DNA from: Isoetes taiwanensis
Lineage: Eukaryota > Streptophyta > Lycopodiopsida > Isoetales > Isoetaceae
Assembly: GCA_021234155.1 (NCBI GenBank)
Contig: JAJEKV010000004.1
Location: 30,483,134-30,547,133 of the forward strand
Direction of reading: 5' to 3'
DNA length: 64,000 nucleotides
Both the position numbers and the translations under genes were made by a program. Position 1 is the stretch's first letter. Every line of letters begins with the position of its first letter. The notes below the pieces were generated by a model. The model saw only the letters and a program-made list of their open reading frames with translations. It did no database searches and had not been told where the DNA came from. Below, piece by piece: positions 44,405 through 55,947 of the stretch.

Positions 44405-45373
44405 ATGACAGAACCAAGATCCCAAATCCTGCCAGTGTTTCTTTTCATTCTTTCTGCAGTTTCTTGCATTGCAACTAGGGATCCATTTGAAGATTCAGCC
44501 ACCCTGGTTCCTGAGCCAAAGATAGACATCACATACCATGGAGGTCCCCTGTTAGCAGGAAAAGGTTCACTACCCCTTTACATACTGTGGTATGGATATT
44601 TCAGCCCATCTCAGCAAGGCATACTGAATGACTTCTTTGCTTCATTTTCAACAAGGGTTAAATCTCCTTCTGTAAGCACATGGTGGTCTGTCACATCCAC
44701 ATATAAGGATGCTAAAGGCGCAACAGTTTTTCCTTCTGTCAAGATAGTCAACCAGATCCAAGACAACTACTCCATGGGCAGATATCTGCCAATGAATGGA
44801 ACAAAGGATCTGGTTTTAGGAGCCATTGATTCTGGCAAATTTCCAAGGGATAGAATGGCCTTTTATTTGGTGCTCACTTCAGAAGATGTTGAGGTGCATG
44901 GTTTTTGTGTGCAGACCTGTGCATATCATAGGCACACTGAAGAAGAGTCTATTCATCCTGCCAATCTGGCATTTGGATGGGTAGGCAATTCAATCTGGAA
45001 ATGTGCAGGCAAATGTGCATGGCCTTTTGCTCATCCAAGGGACTACTTTGGCCCTGACAAAGAGCCACTTGTATCTCCCAATGCTGATGTTGGTGTTGAC
45101 GGCATGATCATCAACATTGCCATGGTTCTTGCAGGAGCTGCTACCAATCCTTTTGGAAATGGATATTATCAAGGTCATGAATTATCTCACTTGGGTGCTG
45201 CTAGTGCCTGTGCAGGGATCTATGGCAAACATGCTTATCCTGGCGAACCTGGACAGCTAAGGATTGAAGGAAACCGCAAGGCGAGTTTTAATACTTTCGG
45301 CGCGAATGGCCGCAAGTTCTTGCTTCCTGCACTTTGGGATCCCCTTACAACTTCTTGTGCATATCCTTCTTGA
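44405..45373 (+). CDS. EXORDIUM-like protein (PHI-1 domain, secreted)
   Basis: An intact, intronless 322-residue frame, a usual length for the family. I chose ATG 44405 because it gives a clean signal peptide (ILPVFLFILSAVSCIA) and a good context (AAAATGAC). An ATG at 44381 is in frame but adds a charged stretch. The mature part has the family marks ITYHGGPLL, LPLYILWYGYFSPSQQ and the WW..T..Y pattern. Also present are Cys-rich segments (CVQTCAYH; CAGKCAWPF) and the C-terminal DGMI.NIA..LAGAATNPFG.G.YQG region. EXORDIUM/PHI-1 proteins are apoplastic plant proteins linked to brassinosteroid- and carbon-dependent growth; their biochemical activity is not known. It is the best-preserved gene in the window and it sits alone among transposons. 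Confidence 0.95.
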   Translation: MTEPRSQILPVFLFILSAVSCIATRDPFEDSATLVPEPKIDITYHGGPLLAGKGSLPLYILWYGYFSPSQQGILNDFFASFSTRVKSPSVSTWWSVTSTYKDAKGATVFPSVKIVNQIQDNYSMGRYLPMNGTKDLVLGAIDSGKFPRDRMAFYLVLTSEDVEVHGFCVQTCAYHRHTEEESIHPANLAFGWVGNSIWKCAGKCAWPFAHPRDYFGPDKEPLVSPNADVGVDGMIINIAMVLAGAATNPFGNGYYQGHELSHLGAASACAGIYGKHAYPGEPGQLRIEGNRKASFNTFGANGRKFLLPALWDPLTTSCAYPS

Positions 45374-46434
45374 ACAGATTCAACCTAACATAGAAGACTG
45401 CAATGTAATCATGAAGAACGGTTATTACATATCTCAGAACCTTAGGATAGTACATGAAGTTTGGAGCAAGATTATATTATACCCTAGACTAGATGTGGCT
45501 TTTGAATCAGGATTATATTATACAAAAGCTGCTTTCCTTGTTATATTGTGAACCCAATAGAAATGTGATCTAAAATATTCTTATTTACCACTAGCGACAA
45601 CAAAAATGTGTTTAATTTGTATATCCATCTTCTGTACGTGCCTTCATGGAAAAAAGTTTCTTCTAACGTTGACGAAGTTGATATTTTAAACTGTTTTGTC
45701 TCTCTAACTGCCACCGCTTATCCATGTACAATCTATCAATCTATAAATTTAGGTATCTCAAAGGTATATATGTGCTATAACTGAAAATAAGGGCATGAAA
45801 CTACTAATCATATATCTAAATGAGGTGATGTCGAAATAGTCATGATGAAATATCAAGATGACTCTAAGATCCATAGCAGATAGCAGGGAAAGTGAACACA
45901 TGTTGCATTTTGTAAATAAAGGAAAGAGAAGCAACCTCTGAGGGAAGCGGTTGGTCAGTATAAAAACAGTCAATAACCGAATTGTATTGGGTCCAAGGTG
46001 TCTAACATACTATACAAGGTGCTGAAGAGGCTAAGATGTCTTCTGACTTTCATATAGGGATCTTAATACAAAAGGAAAGAACTAGAGATACAGAATTTTA
46101 ACAAACTTACAGGTTTATGGATTAAATGGCATGCAGCCTGTTCAAGGACGAGTTCATATTCCGGAGGGCAGACGACTTCACGTTGCCTGGAGGAACTCAA
46201 AGTAACCTGGAGGAACTCAAAGTTCTTTCCTTTCTTGATGGATCGATCTCCCTCTGCGGTAGCGCCTTCGGAAATATTTGCCAAGTACATTATCCCTTTT
46301 TTTGAGCTTCTAAATCATCTTCTTTTCTGGAAATGGATGATGTTGAGCTGTAGTTTTTTTTTTTTCATTTCCCTAGCGCTCGTTTCCGTGGGCTATGTTG
46401 ATATTGTAGTTTTTTTCTAAATCTTAAACCGCCA
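45374..46434. other. No gene recognised; 3' flank of the EXORDIUM-like gene
   Basis: AT-rich. It should contain the 3' UTR and polyadenylation site, with AATAGAAAT at 45556 as a weak candidate. A short direct repeat TAACCTGGAGGAACTCAAAG-like (GCCTGGAGGAACTCAAAGT) lies at 46186-46221. Confidence 0.4.
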
Positions 46435-46459
46435 CAGCGCCATTTGGATCTAGTGAAGG

Positions 46460-47139
46460 AAGGAAGGAAGGTTGGTTCTTTTATCGTCCGCGGAGGCCAA
46501 TCGGCCTATGGGACCCAAATTACACAGGTGCAGCAAGCCCGTTGCTACCCGGATTAAGAAACCCCCCCTTAGAAGGGAAAAACTGTCGCAGCAACAAGCC
46601 TGCTGGCAGCTGTACAAATATACATATACACGAATTCTCGGCACCTCAGGTAGGCGCCCGGGGGCAGAGGTGAGTCCGCAGATCCAAAACCTTCTGGAGG
46701 TAGGAGCTAATCGAACTGACGGCGTACTGAGTAGCTCGTGCAGGGGTAGACCAGGTCGCACCAAGAGAATGTAGCGAGCCCGAATTTGACTATAGGCTGG
46801 ACAGCTCTGGAAGGCATGGCTTTCATCCTCAACAACCCCCAGCGGGCAACACTGACAAAGCCTGTCTTGGCGCGGCTCTCCAACCCACCGACCCGTCTCA
46901 AGCCGAAGATGGTGGGCCCCTGTTCGAATGGACGCGATGATCCTGGGCTTCTTTATGGGTAACTGAGAACGCAGGTAGAGCTGTGGGCCTCGAACCAGGG
47001 TGGGGTTTATGTGCTGTTTGTAGTGTGCCACCTTTACCTGTTCCAGAGCATGGTGGTCTTCCCCAGGAAACAAGAGTCCAAGTACCCCCTCAGCCTATCC
47101 CGGCCGGCGTCTGTGTGCACATGGATGCACCTATGTGCG
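46460..47139 (-). mobile_element. 5'-truncated LINE with (CCTT)n tail and GAAGG target duplication
   Basis: The minus-strand element begins near 47073 with an ORF2 C-terminal fragment that includes a CQCCPLGVVEDESHAFQSC zinc-binding motif. It ends with the LINE 3' region (CCCU-loop-AGGG hairpin at 46562-46577; GGGTCCCATAGGCCG) and a short CCTTCC tail. The GAAGG at 46455-46459 and 47140-47144 is the likely target duplication. The adjoining tandem copy preserves the empty site at 47400-47404. Confidence 0.82.
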
Positions 47140-47140
47140 G

Positions 47141-47543
47141 AAGGACCACAGGCAATCCCAAATTTTGGCCTGCCAGCCATCAAATGCGCCATGGCGCCAT
47201 TTGGCACTGATGGAGCTAGATTCACCAAAAGCTTTTCAGTTTTTGTTCCTTATTTCTAACTTCCCTTTGACCTTTGACTTTGACCACAGACTGGAAGTCT
47301 TTCCATTTGACCTAGGCTTTTGACTCTGCCAGGGGAAAAGTCTTCCTCAAGTTGAGGTCTGCCTGATCATATAGCGCCACAGCGCCATTTGGATCCAGTG
47401 AAGGCCCACAGGCAGTCCCAAATTTTAGCCTGCTAGCCATCAAATAGTGCCATGGCACCATTTGACACTGATGGAGCCAAATTCATAAATCTTTTCAGTT
47501 TTTGTTCCTTATTTCTAACTTCCCTTTGAGCTTTTGAGCGTCC
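47141..47543 (+). repeat. Tandem duplication, period about 263 bp
   Basis: The segment from CCACAGGCA.TCCCAAATTTT to TTCTAACTTCCCTTTGA occurs at about 47146-47275 and 47408-47537. A GCGCCACAGCGCCATTTGGAT block precedes the second copy (47373) and also stands left of the LINE insertion (46434). The array therefore originally included the site now holding the LINE. Confidence 0.82.
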
Positions 47544-47635
47544 TCCTTTCTTCAATCCACACGCATCCCAAAAGAATTTGGACGATAGCCAGAATCGACC
47601 CCCAGTTAATATTTAAAAGCCATCTTTCAATCTAG

Positions 47636-49345
47636 TTGAGCCTTCCACAGCCCTTCAGCCATCCTTTAAACCCTCCTTCCTATTGCCATGGCCACCCAGT
47701 GATACGGGAACCAGAGGAGCCTTGCATCCCTCCGACCTATGGGCAAGACACACAGTTCCCTCCACCACGGGTGGACGTGGCCTCAAGACTTCTTCTGAGA
47801 GAGTACATCGACACAATTCCCGTTCGGAGACAAGATGACACTGACAAGATCGACAGAGAGCAAAAACACGCGCAACAAATATGGCCCATCAGGCACAAGG
47901 CAGGTACACCCATAGTAGCGAGTCGTGTGAACCCATCCTCACCAGCTACACCGAACCAGACACCTACGGAACATTGGAAGCAGATCCAAGCGATGGTGGA
48001 GGGCAACACAGTCCAGATTGCATCTTTGTTAGAAGAACTGCAGGCCTCCGCACCCAGACTGCTCAAAAAGCAACTCACCACAGAAAAGCAGGGCGTTTCC
48101 AGCATGGAAACCTGCATCCAATAGCTTGGCACCGTGGCCCTTATCTGCCGGCTACACCTGCATGTAGGAAAATCGGGGAGGCGGTTCAATGTTGTGGATT
48201 ACGTGCTGGTGGCTAAACAAGATCTGCACCTCATCTCCCAGCTCCGAGTAGGCATAGATAATAGAGATGGAAAGACTGACTCAGATCATCAGCCATTTTT
48301 TTTCCAAGTGGATTGGCAGTCTGCTCAGACCACATATGATTCAACCCCCCGCTTGCCTCAGTTGCGGCTGGATTATGACCACGCCGTGACTTATGCCCAG
48401 ATGCTAGTACCTGACCTAGTGGAAATTCTGCAGCTCCCCATGCTACAGCAACAGACTGACTAGTTGGTCATAGTGCTTATGACTACCGCAGAGAAATGCT
48501 TTGGTAGAACCTGCCCTGGAAATTACCTTCCCTCATAACCAGTGGTTTGATGCTGAATGTAGGGACTTCAAGCGCTAGCTTCAATGGGTCACTAACCCCG
48601 CCATGTGCCCCCTCAAGATCAAACAGTACCGTCTTTTCGTGAAAGGAAAGAAAGCCAGATATATTGCAGAGCATCAGAGAGAAATGTCTTATCTACTGGA
48701 GAGGCATCCCATAACATTTTGAAGAAAGATGCTGAGCAAACCCCTGCAACCTGCAGGAAATATCAGTCCAGATCAATGGGTGCAATACTTGCACCAGCTC
48801 TATGATCCTTCTATGGTCCGGCTAAAGGTACATCCCCCCCCTCCCACCTCCAAAGGGGTCTGGCCTTGGCAATCACAGAGGCAGATGTCACGCAGGGCCT
48901 ACATCGTCTCGCCAATAGCAAGGCATCAGACTTGGATAGGATGCAGGCAGAACTGCTCAAGTGGACGGAACCACCAATAGTGCCCATCTTGGCCGTACTA
49001 TATATTTTATAGGGCATTACAGAAAGGATTTACCCAACAGTGGACCACTAGCAGAGTAGTCCCCATCTACAAGGCATGCAACCCACACAGGCCAGCCAAC
49101 TATAGGACAATCATGGTCAGTTCACTCTTTGCAAAACTAATGCCAGCATTCTTGAACATCAATTGACAATGTGGGAAGAGGAGGCAGAAGTGAGGGCGCT
49201 CACACAGGCTTGCCGACCACGGGGGTGGCGGAGCTCAGTTTATACACCAGATCATTAGGCAACTCATATATGCAGATGATGTGGACCTTCTAGTCCACAT
49301 CACGGATACCATGCAATAGCACCTACATGCCTTGGATAGTTTTTG
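47636..49345 (+). pseudogene. LINE remnant: ORF1-like start joined to ORF2 with deletions
   Basis: Frame 47636-48124 is a Pro/Gln-rich ORF1- or linker-like sequence. Within 60 bp it passes to the end of the endonuclease domain (VVDYVLVAK ... SDHQPFFFQVDW, 48196-48310), so most of the endonuclease is missing. KGKKARYIAEHQREM and QWVQYLHQLYDP (48640-48810) match the LINE at 54.8-54.4 kb. LLKWTEPPIVPIL and finally IYADDVDLL (49267-49293) mark the RT. Many frame breaks occur and the sequence ends just after the YADD motif. Confidence 0.85.
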
Positions 49346-49572
49346 TCGCGGAATGTAAAATGTTTGCGTGTAATTTCAACATGTGCAAAGTGTTTTTTCT
49401 TTTATTTGTTAAGTTGTATATAACAAAGAAAAAGAGATTTCAACCGTTTGGCTGCCTATGGAAAGAATTACCTACAATACAATGAGAACAGATTTTCATT
49501 AATATATGAAATGAAGGTCACAACTAGAAATTGATGATGATCAACTAGAAATCATCAATTCTCAGCCAATAT
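49346..49572. other. Spacer between LINE remnant and SWIM gene
   Basis: AT-rich. An inverted motif (GAAATTGATGATGATC..../CTAGAAATCATCAATTCTC, 49526-49563) lies just downstream of the SWIM gene stop. It may be 3' UTR or a terminator-side hairpin. Confidence 0.4.
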
Positions 49573-52414
49573 TTAATCGGGCAAGATTCTAAATAAAACA
49601 TCCTCGAACAATATTGGTTGTATCATAGCAACATCTGTCGTAGGATCCACACCAAGCTCTTTATGCATGATGTAGAACAAGTGTTTGCAAGGAATGTACC
49701 TATGTTTCCTTTTACTGTTCATGAAGTCTTCACAAGTACAACTAGGCTCTCTTCTGATAGAGACTTTATAGGTATTGTTGTCTTTTCCAATAAAGAAGTC
49801 CACATGGCTTTTATTTAGCACAACCTGCTGAGTCACAACATAGCCTTGCATCTGGTAGCTTGAATTTAAACGGATCTCACTATCTCTATTTAGTTTATTC
49901 CTCATATGCACAACTCTTCCACATCTTCTTAGCTGAGCTTTACCACTATCTCTATGCCTTTGGCTGCTAGCCAAAGTTGTTGGGACAACCTCTTCTACAT
50001 GTCTACCCAAGCCCTCAATGTTAAAACCTGCATCCTGTAACTTGCTGATTTCAGATTGTGTTAAGTTCACCCCTTTTGCTACAGGCCACATAACAGGACG
50101 CACAGGCGGGGACAATAACATTTTCGAAGGGAACCAAGACAGCTTCTGCAGGCTTGACAGAACTAGACATTCTTTGTTCAAATCTTTGTATTAAAGAGCT
50201 GATGCCAGGTCCTGCTCCAACATAATTGTGGTCTAAATGTGATCTATATTTTGTGCTTTGAAGAACAGCCTCAGTAAGATAAAAAATGCAAGCATCATAC
50301 AAGCTCATGGTTTTTTTGTAACCATTTGCAGCTAGCCAACTGCCATGTCTTGATTCAGATAAATTTGTATTGGGAACATGTATAGCTGCTTCTAATCCTC
50401 CATTATTTAGCATGAAATTACCCCATCGGCTAGCACGATGGTGCCACCATGACAACCAGGTTGTGAGAGCTCTGATGTCATTGGGAGCTGCTTTACCCTC
50501 CCACCAGCTCATAATTTTGTAATAGCATTTATCTGCATCCTCTTTTGTACGGCTCCTTTGCCATTGTCTACATAATTCCTTGTGCTCTTCTCTGTGTTGT
50601 TGGTATATATACTTCTTTGTGTGCCTTTGCATGCATTGTTCAAAGTGAAAGACACAAGAACGTTCTTTGTCAGGCAAATGTTTCCCATTAAAGAAGACCT
50701 CCCTTATGGCATTCCAATTTGCCTGGGCCTCATCGGCCATAAATCCATGAAAGTTGGCAGGAGGGTAATTCTTGGAAATCATGACCTCATTTAGCAATTC
50801 CCAAAAGAGTCTTTTAGATTCAAGATCTTCTGTCTTCATATCACATATAGCTATTGTGAGAAGAGACTGTAGGCGGAAAACAACAGATGGATCATTAGAT
50901 TGACATTAGTTAGATAGTCTAAATAGATACAATTGAAAACATCACATACCTTGGGTCATACACATGGCAGGCAATGGTTGTCCAATCACTAATCCTTTTA
51001 ACATGGTCAAAGTGGACCCAAAACTTATCAAGATCACCTCCAGGTCGCATTCTATTCACCAAATCAACACCTGATCCTGGTCCTACTGTTGACATCTTAA
51101 ACACAAAGCACTTATCCTTCTCTGTATGGTTTTGATAAGGGAATCTTGAACCATGAAAATACTCGTATTTTAAACGTCTCTTCAAATGCACAATACTAGA
51201 TTGGTCATCAATACATTGCTTATTCCTCTTACGACAATCATCCAGCCATTTTTGCAATCTACGTGCAAAACAAGATTAGTAAACAATGAAAGAAGAACAT
51301 TTAAAAGGATGCTTGATTACCTTCTTTGATTGCATAATGGCTCAAGTCTCTTAAGAAGTTCATCCAATTGTTCAGAATTAAGCATTTGAACATCATCAAT
51401 ACACTCATTATCAAGCAAATTGTTGCAAATAGCATCCATAGCAAGCAAATGTTGAGATTTTCTTGTGCCATTAGAAGTTGATCCTTTTCTGGCTGAGATG
51501 CTTATCAACTGCTTGTACTTAGCTATTTCTTCTCTACTTTCAGCCATTCTTATCGGATGTCTATGCACACCATGATGAACAGCTAACCTTGTCTCATGAA
51601 TGTTATCTGGGAGTATGTAATATAAAATAGCTTCACAACTGGATATGCATGTTGGTTGCTCTTTGCAGTAATCACACATCAGAGAACCTAAATCATCACT
51701 TATTTCTCCAAGCCTTGGTCTTTCATAGAGTGTTCCACGCCACTGTAACTCATTAGGAACTCGCTTGGCTAACAAATGATCACACACCTTATTTTGACAC
51801 TGTAAATGTCCAGCACAATGCACCAAACGGACTGTTCCAGAAAAATGGGTGTATGTGCTATTGTTGGGATGGGTCCAAACATGGGGATCCATGTTTTGCT
51901 GCATTCCCTCCATACTACTACCAGCCTCCGCTTGCGATGGCAATTCAAATACTATAGTATCATTGTAAAATGGGGGGAGACAATTTACCTTTCGAGCCTC
52001 TCCAACATATTGCAGTATCTTCTGGATCTTGTTCTTGTTGGGATTTTTGATAATGTTGTAGAACGTTGAATTGTTATTCCTCCTTAAAACATTTGGAGAT
52101 GTAGAGGACTCAACATGTATTGGATATTGAGGGGAACTTCCTAACAATGTTGTGCCATACACCGTTATTGAATGCCCATTTTTTTCTTCCACTTCAAACG
52201 TTGGTTCTCCAGCCTCATCAACATTTGGCAACAAATTTTGTGTCCTTTGTACATCCTCATCCTCTCCATCCATTTGAACAAGAAGGACGGAACTATTAGT
52301 AAATCCAAAGATTTGGCAAAGATAGCTCTGCTTGACAAGTGCAATGCCATTTCGGAAAGGAATATTTATGTACTGCTCCTTCAGAAATCCTCTAATAGTC
52401 AAGAACGTCGCCAT
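49573..52414 (-). CDS. MULE-like/SWIM zinc-finger protein, multi-exon
   Basis: Exon 1 runs from ATG 52414 to 51321, exon 2 from 51258 to 50950, and exon 3 from 50866 downwards. Introns of 62 and 83 bp have GT-AG ends and keep the frame. The N-terminal part has a CDYCKEQPTCISSC cluster. The central block (TTIACHVYDPR, TIAICDMKTEDLE, FMADEAQANWNAIR, CVFHFEQCMQRHTKKY) resembles a Mutator-type transposase core. The C-terminus has a SWIM motif C-x-C...C-x-H (PSCTCEDF ... IPCKHLF, 49741-49677). SWIM fingers bind DNA or proteins and are common in MULE transposases and FAR1-type derivatives. A frame change near 50100 means either an unrecognised intron or a frameshift. No long terminal repeats are seen, so it could be a domesticated gene or a decayed element. 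The protein would be about 930 residues. Confidence 0.75.
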
Positions 52415-52539
52415 TAGCAAGATAACAGTTCATAAAATGAAACATTGAGGCCTTTTTAAGTTAATCCTAGGTACTTCATGCTACAATTACAAATGACGTT
52501 TTATTTGGTGAATGTTTAAATAATCATTTATAGTAGTGT

Positions 52540-55060
52540 ATTTTAATATTAGAATAGAATAGAATTGTTTTTATCGTCCACGAGACCAATCGGCCTATGG
52601 GACCCAATACAAAAAAAGCGGCGATCAACAATCTTGCGGGATAAAAACCCCCCCGAAGGGTTTTCGAGGAAAAAACCGTGGCGACAATAAGGCTAGCGAC
52701 ATCATTTAAGTGGTTGGTGGGGGCATATCGAGCCCTCAAGTCCAAGTACTTCTGAATGTATGATCCGAAAGTGGCGCACGAAGTCGTGCCCGATTATCAT
52801 GTGTAGCGGCTCATCGAGGGTCTAATCAACCCCGAGCATAAGCGTGTCCGAATCGATCATATCTTTGGGCAGCTCACGGAAAGTGTGACACTCATCCTCA
52901 ACGACTCCCGCCCGCAGCACCGACAAACCCTATCTTGGCGTGGCTCCCCAATCCATCGACTGTCTCAATCCAGGAGATGGTGGGGGCACTGTCGCTTGAA
53001 TGGAGGCGATATGCCTGCGCTTTTTCATGGGCGGATGTGAGCGTAGGTAGCGCCTGTGGGCCTCGTTCTAATGTGGGATTTATGTCTTTGCTTGTAATGT
53101 CTTTTTTGACTTGCTCGAGCCACGGAATCCCAAAGCTTCTTTGGAGAAACAAGCATCAAGGTAACATCTCAGTTTGGATGCACATGTGCTCTGGACATTC
53201 CATCTAGTTAGCCACTTTGCACTCTTTTATCCTTCCAACAATTCTTGAGTCGTTGTGGTCCCATTGCCCTTTGCATAAGCCAAGTCGCGAAACTTGATCA
53301 TCATCCATATTTACCACCTTACGGAAATAGGCGATGTGTCTATCAAGGGCGCTTCTTTGAAGTGGCGGAAACCCGTCTCTGCAACAAAATTTGATATGGG
53401 GCCGTGGATTTCACTCCGAGTGCCCGTGCTAAGAAGGCCATACGCACTTTTGTTCTAAGTCGCTCCAAGTAGCAAGGGACACCACCTTTGGGCCCCGGAC
53501 TTCAACTCCGTTACAAAAGAAGCAGGCTCTACCAATACCACGAGCAGATGTGCCCGATGCCCCAATCATATAGTTTACGCTCTGTGGTTATTGTTACGCA
53601 TTGCATAGAGTGCTTTTCCTTCTTTGCTACACGCAATCTTATGGAAGTGTCCCAAAGATAGTGTAGAAGGAAACTCCACTCCCGGATACTTGTAGGTGGG
53701 TGTCACCTCCACTTGTTGCCCTCGATAAGTGAATGAAGGGGCCTTGGATGGCACGAGGATGAGATTAGGACCACCTTGGTCTTGGCGGATTGACGTTCAT
53801 GTACGTGGCTGGCGAGAATGTATCCGAGCATCTAAGTGAGGCGCATATCCTCTGGAGTGTGAGCTAAGAGGTCAACATCGTCTGCATAGATGAGTTGTCT
53901 GATGACCTGATGCAAAAGTTGGGTCCCGCCACCCCCATTGTCCATGAGCCAGTGTTCCAACTGGTCAATGTACAGACCAAACAATGTTGGAGAAAGAGGA
54001 CATCCCTGGCGGACCCCAATCGCGCTAGTGAATGGTTGTCCGTCATCCGCGATCGGCCTGTACAACTCTCGTACAACCTGTATACTGCATTTTGCATATC
54101 CACAGGAACCTCTAGTTGCCGCAATCTTTCCCATAACTTTTCCCGAGGCACGGTGTCAAAAGCCTTCGCAAAGTCAACAAAGCAACAATACAAGTCCCGC
54201 CGACGGTTTCTGCTATCCTCAACCAAAGTCCTCAATGTGAAGATATGATCAATGGTTGAATGTCGGGTTCGAACCCCTTGTGTGAGAGAGCTTCGACACT
54301 GCTGTTATACCCCCCACCGGTCAACTGTTGCTCAATAATGCCAGCTAGCAGTTTGGCAAACACCGAACTGACCATGATTGTTCGGTAATTGGTTGGACTA
54401 TGTGGATCTCCTGCCTTGTAAATGGGGACAACTCGCTTGTGGTCCTTCTTTGGGGAATCCTTCCTGTAGCGCTCTGTTGAACATAGTGGTTAGGACTGGT
54501 ACCATAGGCTCCCCTGCCCACTTGAGCAACTCTGCCTGCATACCATCCAGGTCCGTTGCTTTCCCATTGGCCAAACGCTGCAGACCCTGGGTAACATCAT
54601 CCTCTGTGATTTCTAATGTCGGACCATTCTGTGGGGGTATGAGTGCTCGTGTCCCTTGAGGATCATAGAGTTGCTGCAGGTATTGTTCCCACTGCTCATT
54701 AGTGATGTTCCCCGTAGGCTGGGCTGGCTTTCGAAGAACCTTGCGCCAAAAGATTCTAGGATGGCTTTTCAACATGGAAAACATTTCCCTTTGATGATGT
54801 GCAATGTACTGAGATTTCTTTGCCTTCAAGAAAGCACGATACTGTGTGGTGGCATGTGGGCGCATTGCAGGATCTGTGATCTGGCGGAGCCGGCATTTGT
54901 ATTCCTTACACTCAGCATCAAACCACCGATTACGGGGGAATGTTGCAGTCCCTGTGATACCTCTCGGGCATGCTATCCCAAAACATCTTTCTGCAACAGT
55001 ACCAAGGAGCTCAATCAGCTGACCCGTTTGCTGCTCTAGCGTGGGGGCCTACAAAATTCC
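52540..55060 (-). mobile_element. 5'-truncated LINE with UUCG hairpin and pentamer tail
   Basis: The tail on the plus strand is AGAATAGAATAGAAT (52550-52566). The conserved 3' region follows, including a C(UUCG)G hairpin (52643-52664) and the complement of GGGTCCCATAGGCCGATTGG. ORF2 remnants extend to about 55039. The 5' limit is set by loss of coding similarity. Confidence 0.8.
52745..55039 (-). pseudogene. LINE ORF2 remnant (RT to C-terminus)
   Basis: From high to low coordinates: FLKAKKSQYIAHHQREM (54830), QWEQYLQQLYDP, NGKATDLDGMQAELLKW (54560), then FVDFAKAFDTVPREKL (54170). GVRQGCPLSPTLFGLYIDQ (54000) and LIYADDVDLLAHTP (53885) follow, then MRVNLAKTKVVLISS-like thumb traces (53760). 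The C-terminal region is near 53150-52900. Frameshifts occur near 54420, 54090 and 53830. It is the same family as the fragments at 36.6, 47.6 and 62.1 kb. Confidence 0.9.
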
Positions 55061-55340
55061 TGAAAGGTTGGCATACCTACCCGTAGATCCTCTCGATTAT
55101 AGAAAATTTAAAACGGTAATCATTTTTGGACGAATCTCATAAAACGAATAGACGGAACAAATTAAGTAGAATTTAACGGTAATCTTTCTTTAGATTCAAC
55201 CCTTAAAACACATGAATGGATCCGTTAAAATGACTACAAAACGTTACTTACATTTAAAAAAAAAAAACTAAAAATTAACAATTATTAGAAACGTATCTTC
55301 AAAATCGAATCCTAAATTCTTGCTCGAACCCTAAACTTCT
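55061..55340. other. AT-rich spacer
   Basis: No feature recognised apart from an A-run at 55257-55267. It precedes the palindromic repeat array. Confidence 0.35.
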
Positions 55341-55830
55341 AGTTCAGTTGGGCTCCTCTTTGAATCCGATACTGGGTGAACGGCGCCGTTTATGGTATGT
55401 CACGTGGATTTGATATGTCTCAAGCTCCTTTCTTATTTAATTTCAGGAATAGTAGAAGCATAATCTCTAATTTGCTGCCGCCAAAATCTTGCACGGATGG
55501 GCTCCTCCTTCATTACAGTTGTGGCTGAACGGCGCCGTTTATAGATTTGGTATGCCTTTATCTCTTTCTTGATTCCATTTTACAATCAGTATAAGCATAA
55601 TTTGTACTTTGCTACAGCTGAAATCGCATTGAATTGGGCTCCGTATTGAATATAGTTTTGGCTGAACGGCGCCGTTTATGGATTTAGTATGCCTTTAGCT
55701 CTTTCTTGATTCCATTTTAGAATTAGTAGAAGCATAATTTTTACTTTGCTACAGCTGAAATTTTATTCAATTGGGCTCCTCCTTGAGTATACTTTTGGCT
55801 GAACGGCGCCGTTTATGGCTTTGGTATGTC
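55341..55830 (+). promoter_or_regulatory. Four tandem units with palindrome AACGGCGCCGTT
   Basis: The perfect 12-bp palindrome AACGGCGCCGTT, always within GTGAACGGCG or GCTGAACGGCG, occurs at 55379, 55528, 55665 and 55802, spaced 149, 137 and 137 bp. The units share TTGGGCTCC, TATGCCTTTA.CTCTTTCTTGATTCCATTTTA and TACTTTGCTACAGCTGAAAT. They stand directly upstream of the ParB-methyltransferase gene, so a repeated first-exon or promoter module is plausible. The function is inferred from position only. Confidence 0.8.
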
Positions 55831-55947
55831 CCTAACTCTTCTTCCATGCAATTTTGCAGAAGCATGATGTCTATTTTGCTAGTCTTGTGCATTACAACAT
55901 ATCTTTGAATTTTTCTTCTTATGCTAACTCTTTCATATGCCGTTTAG

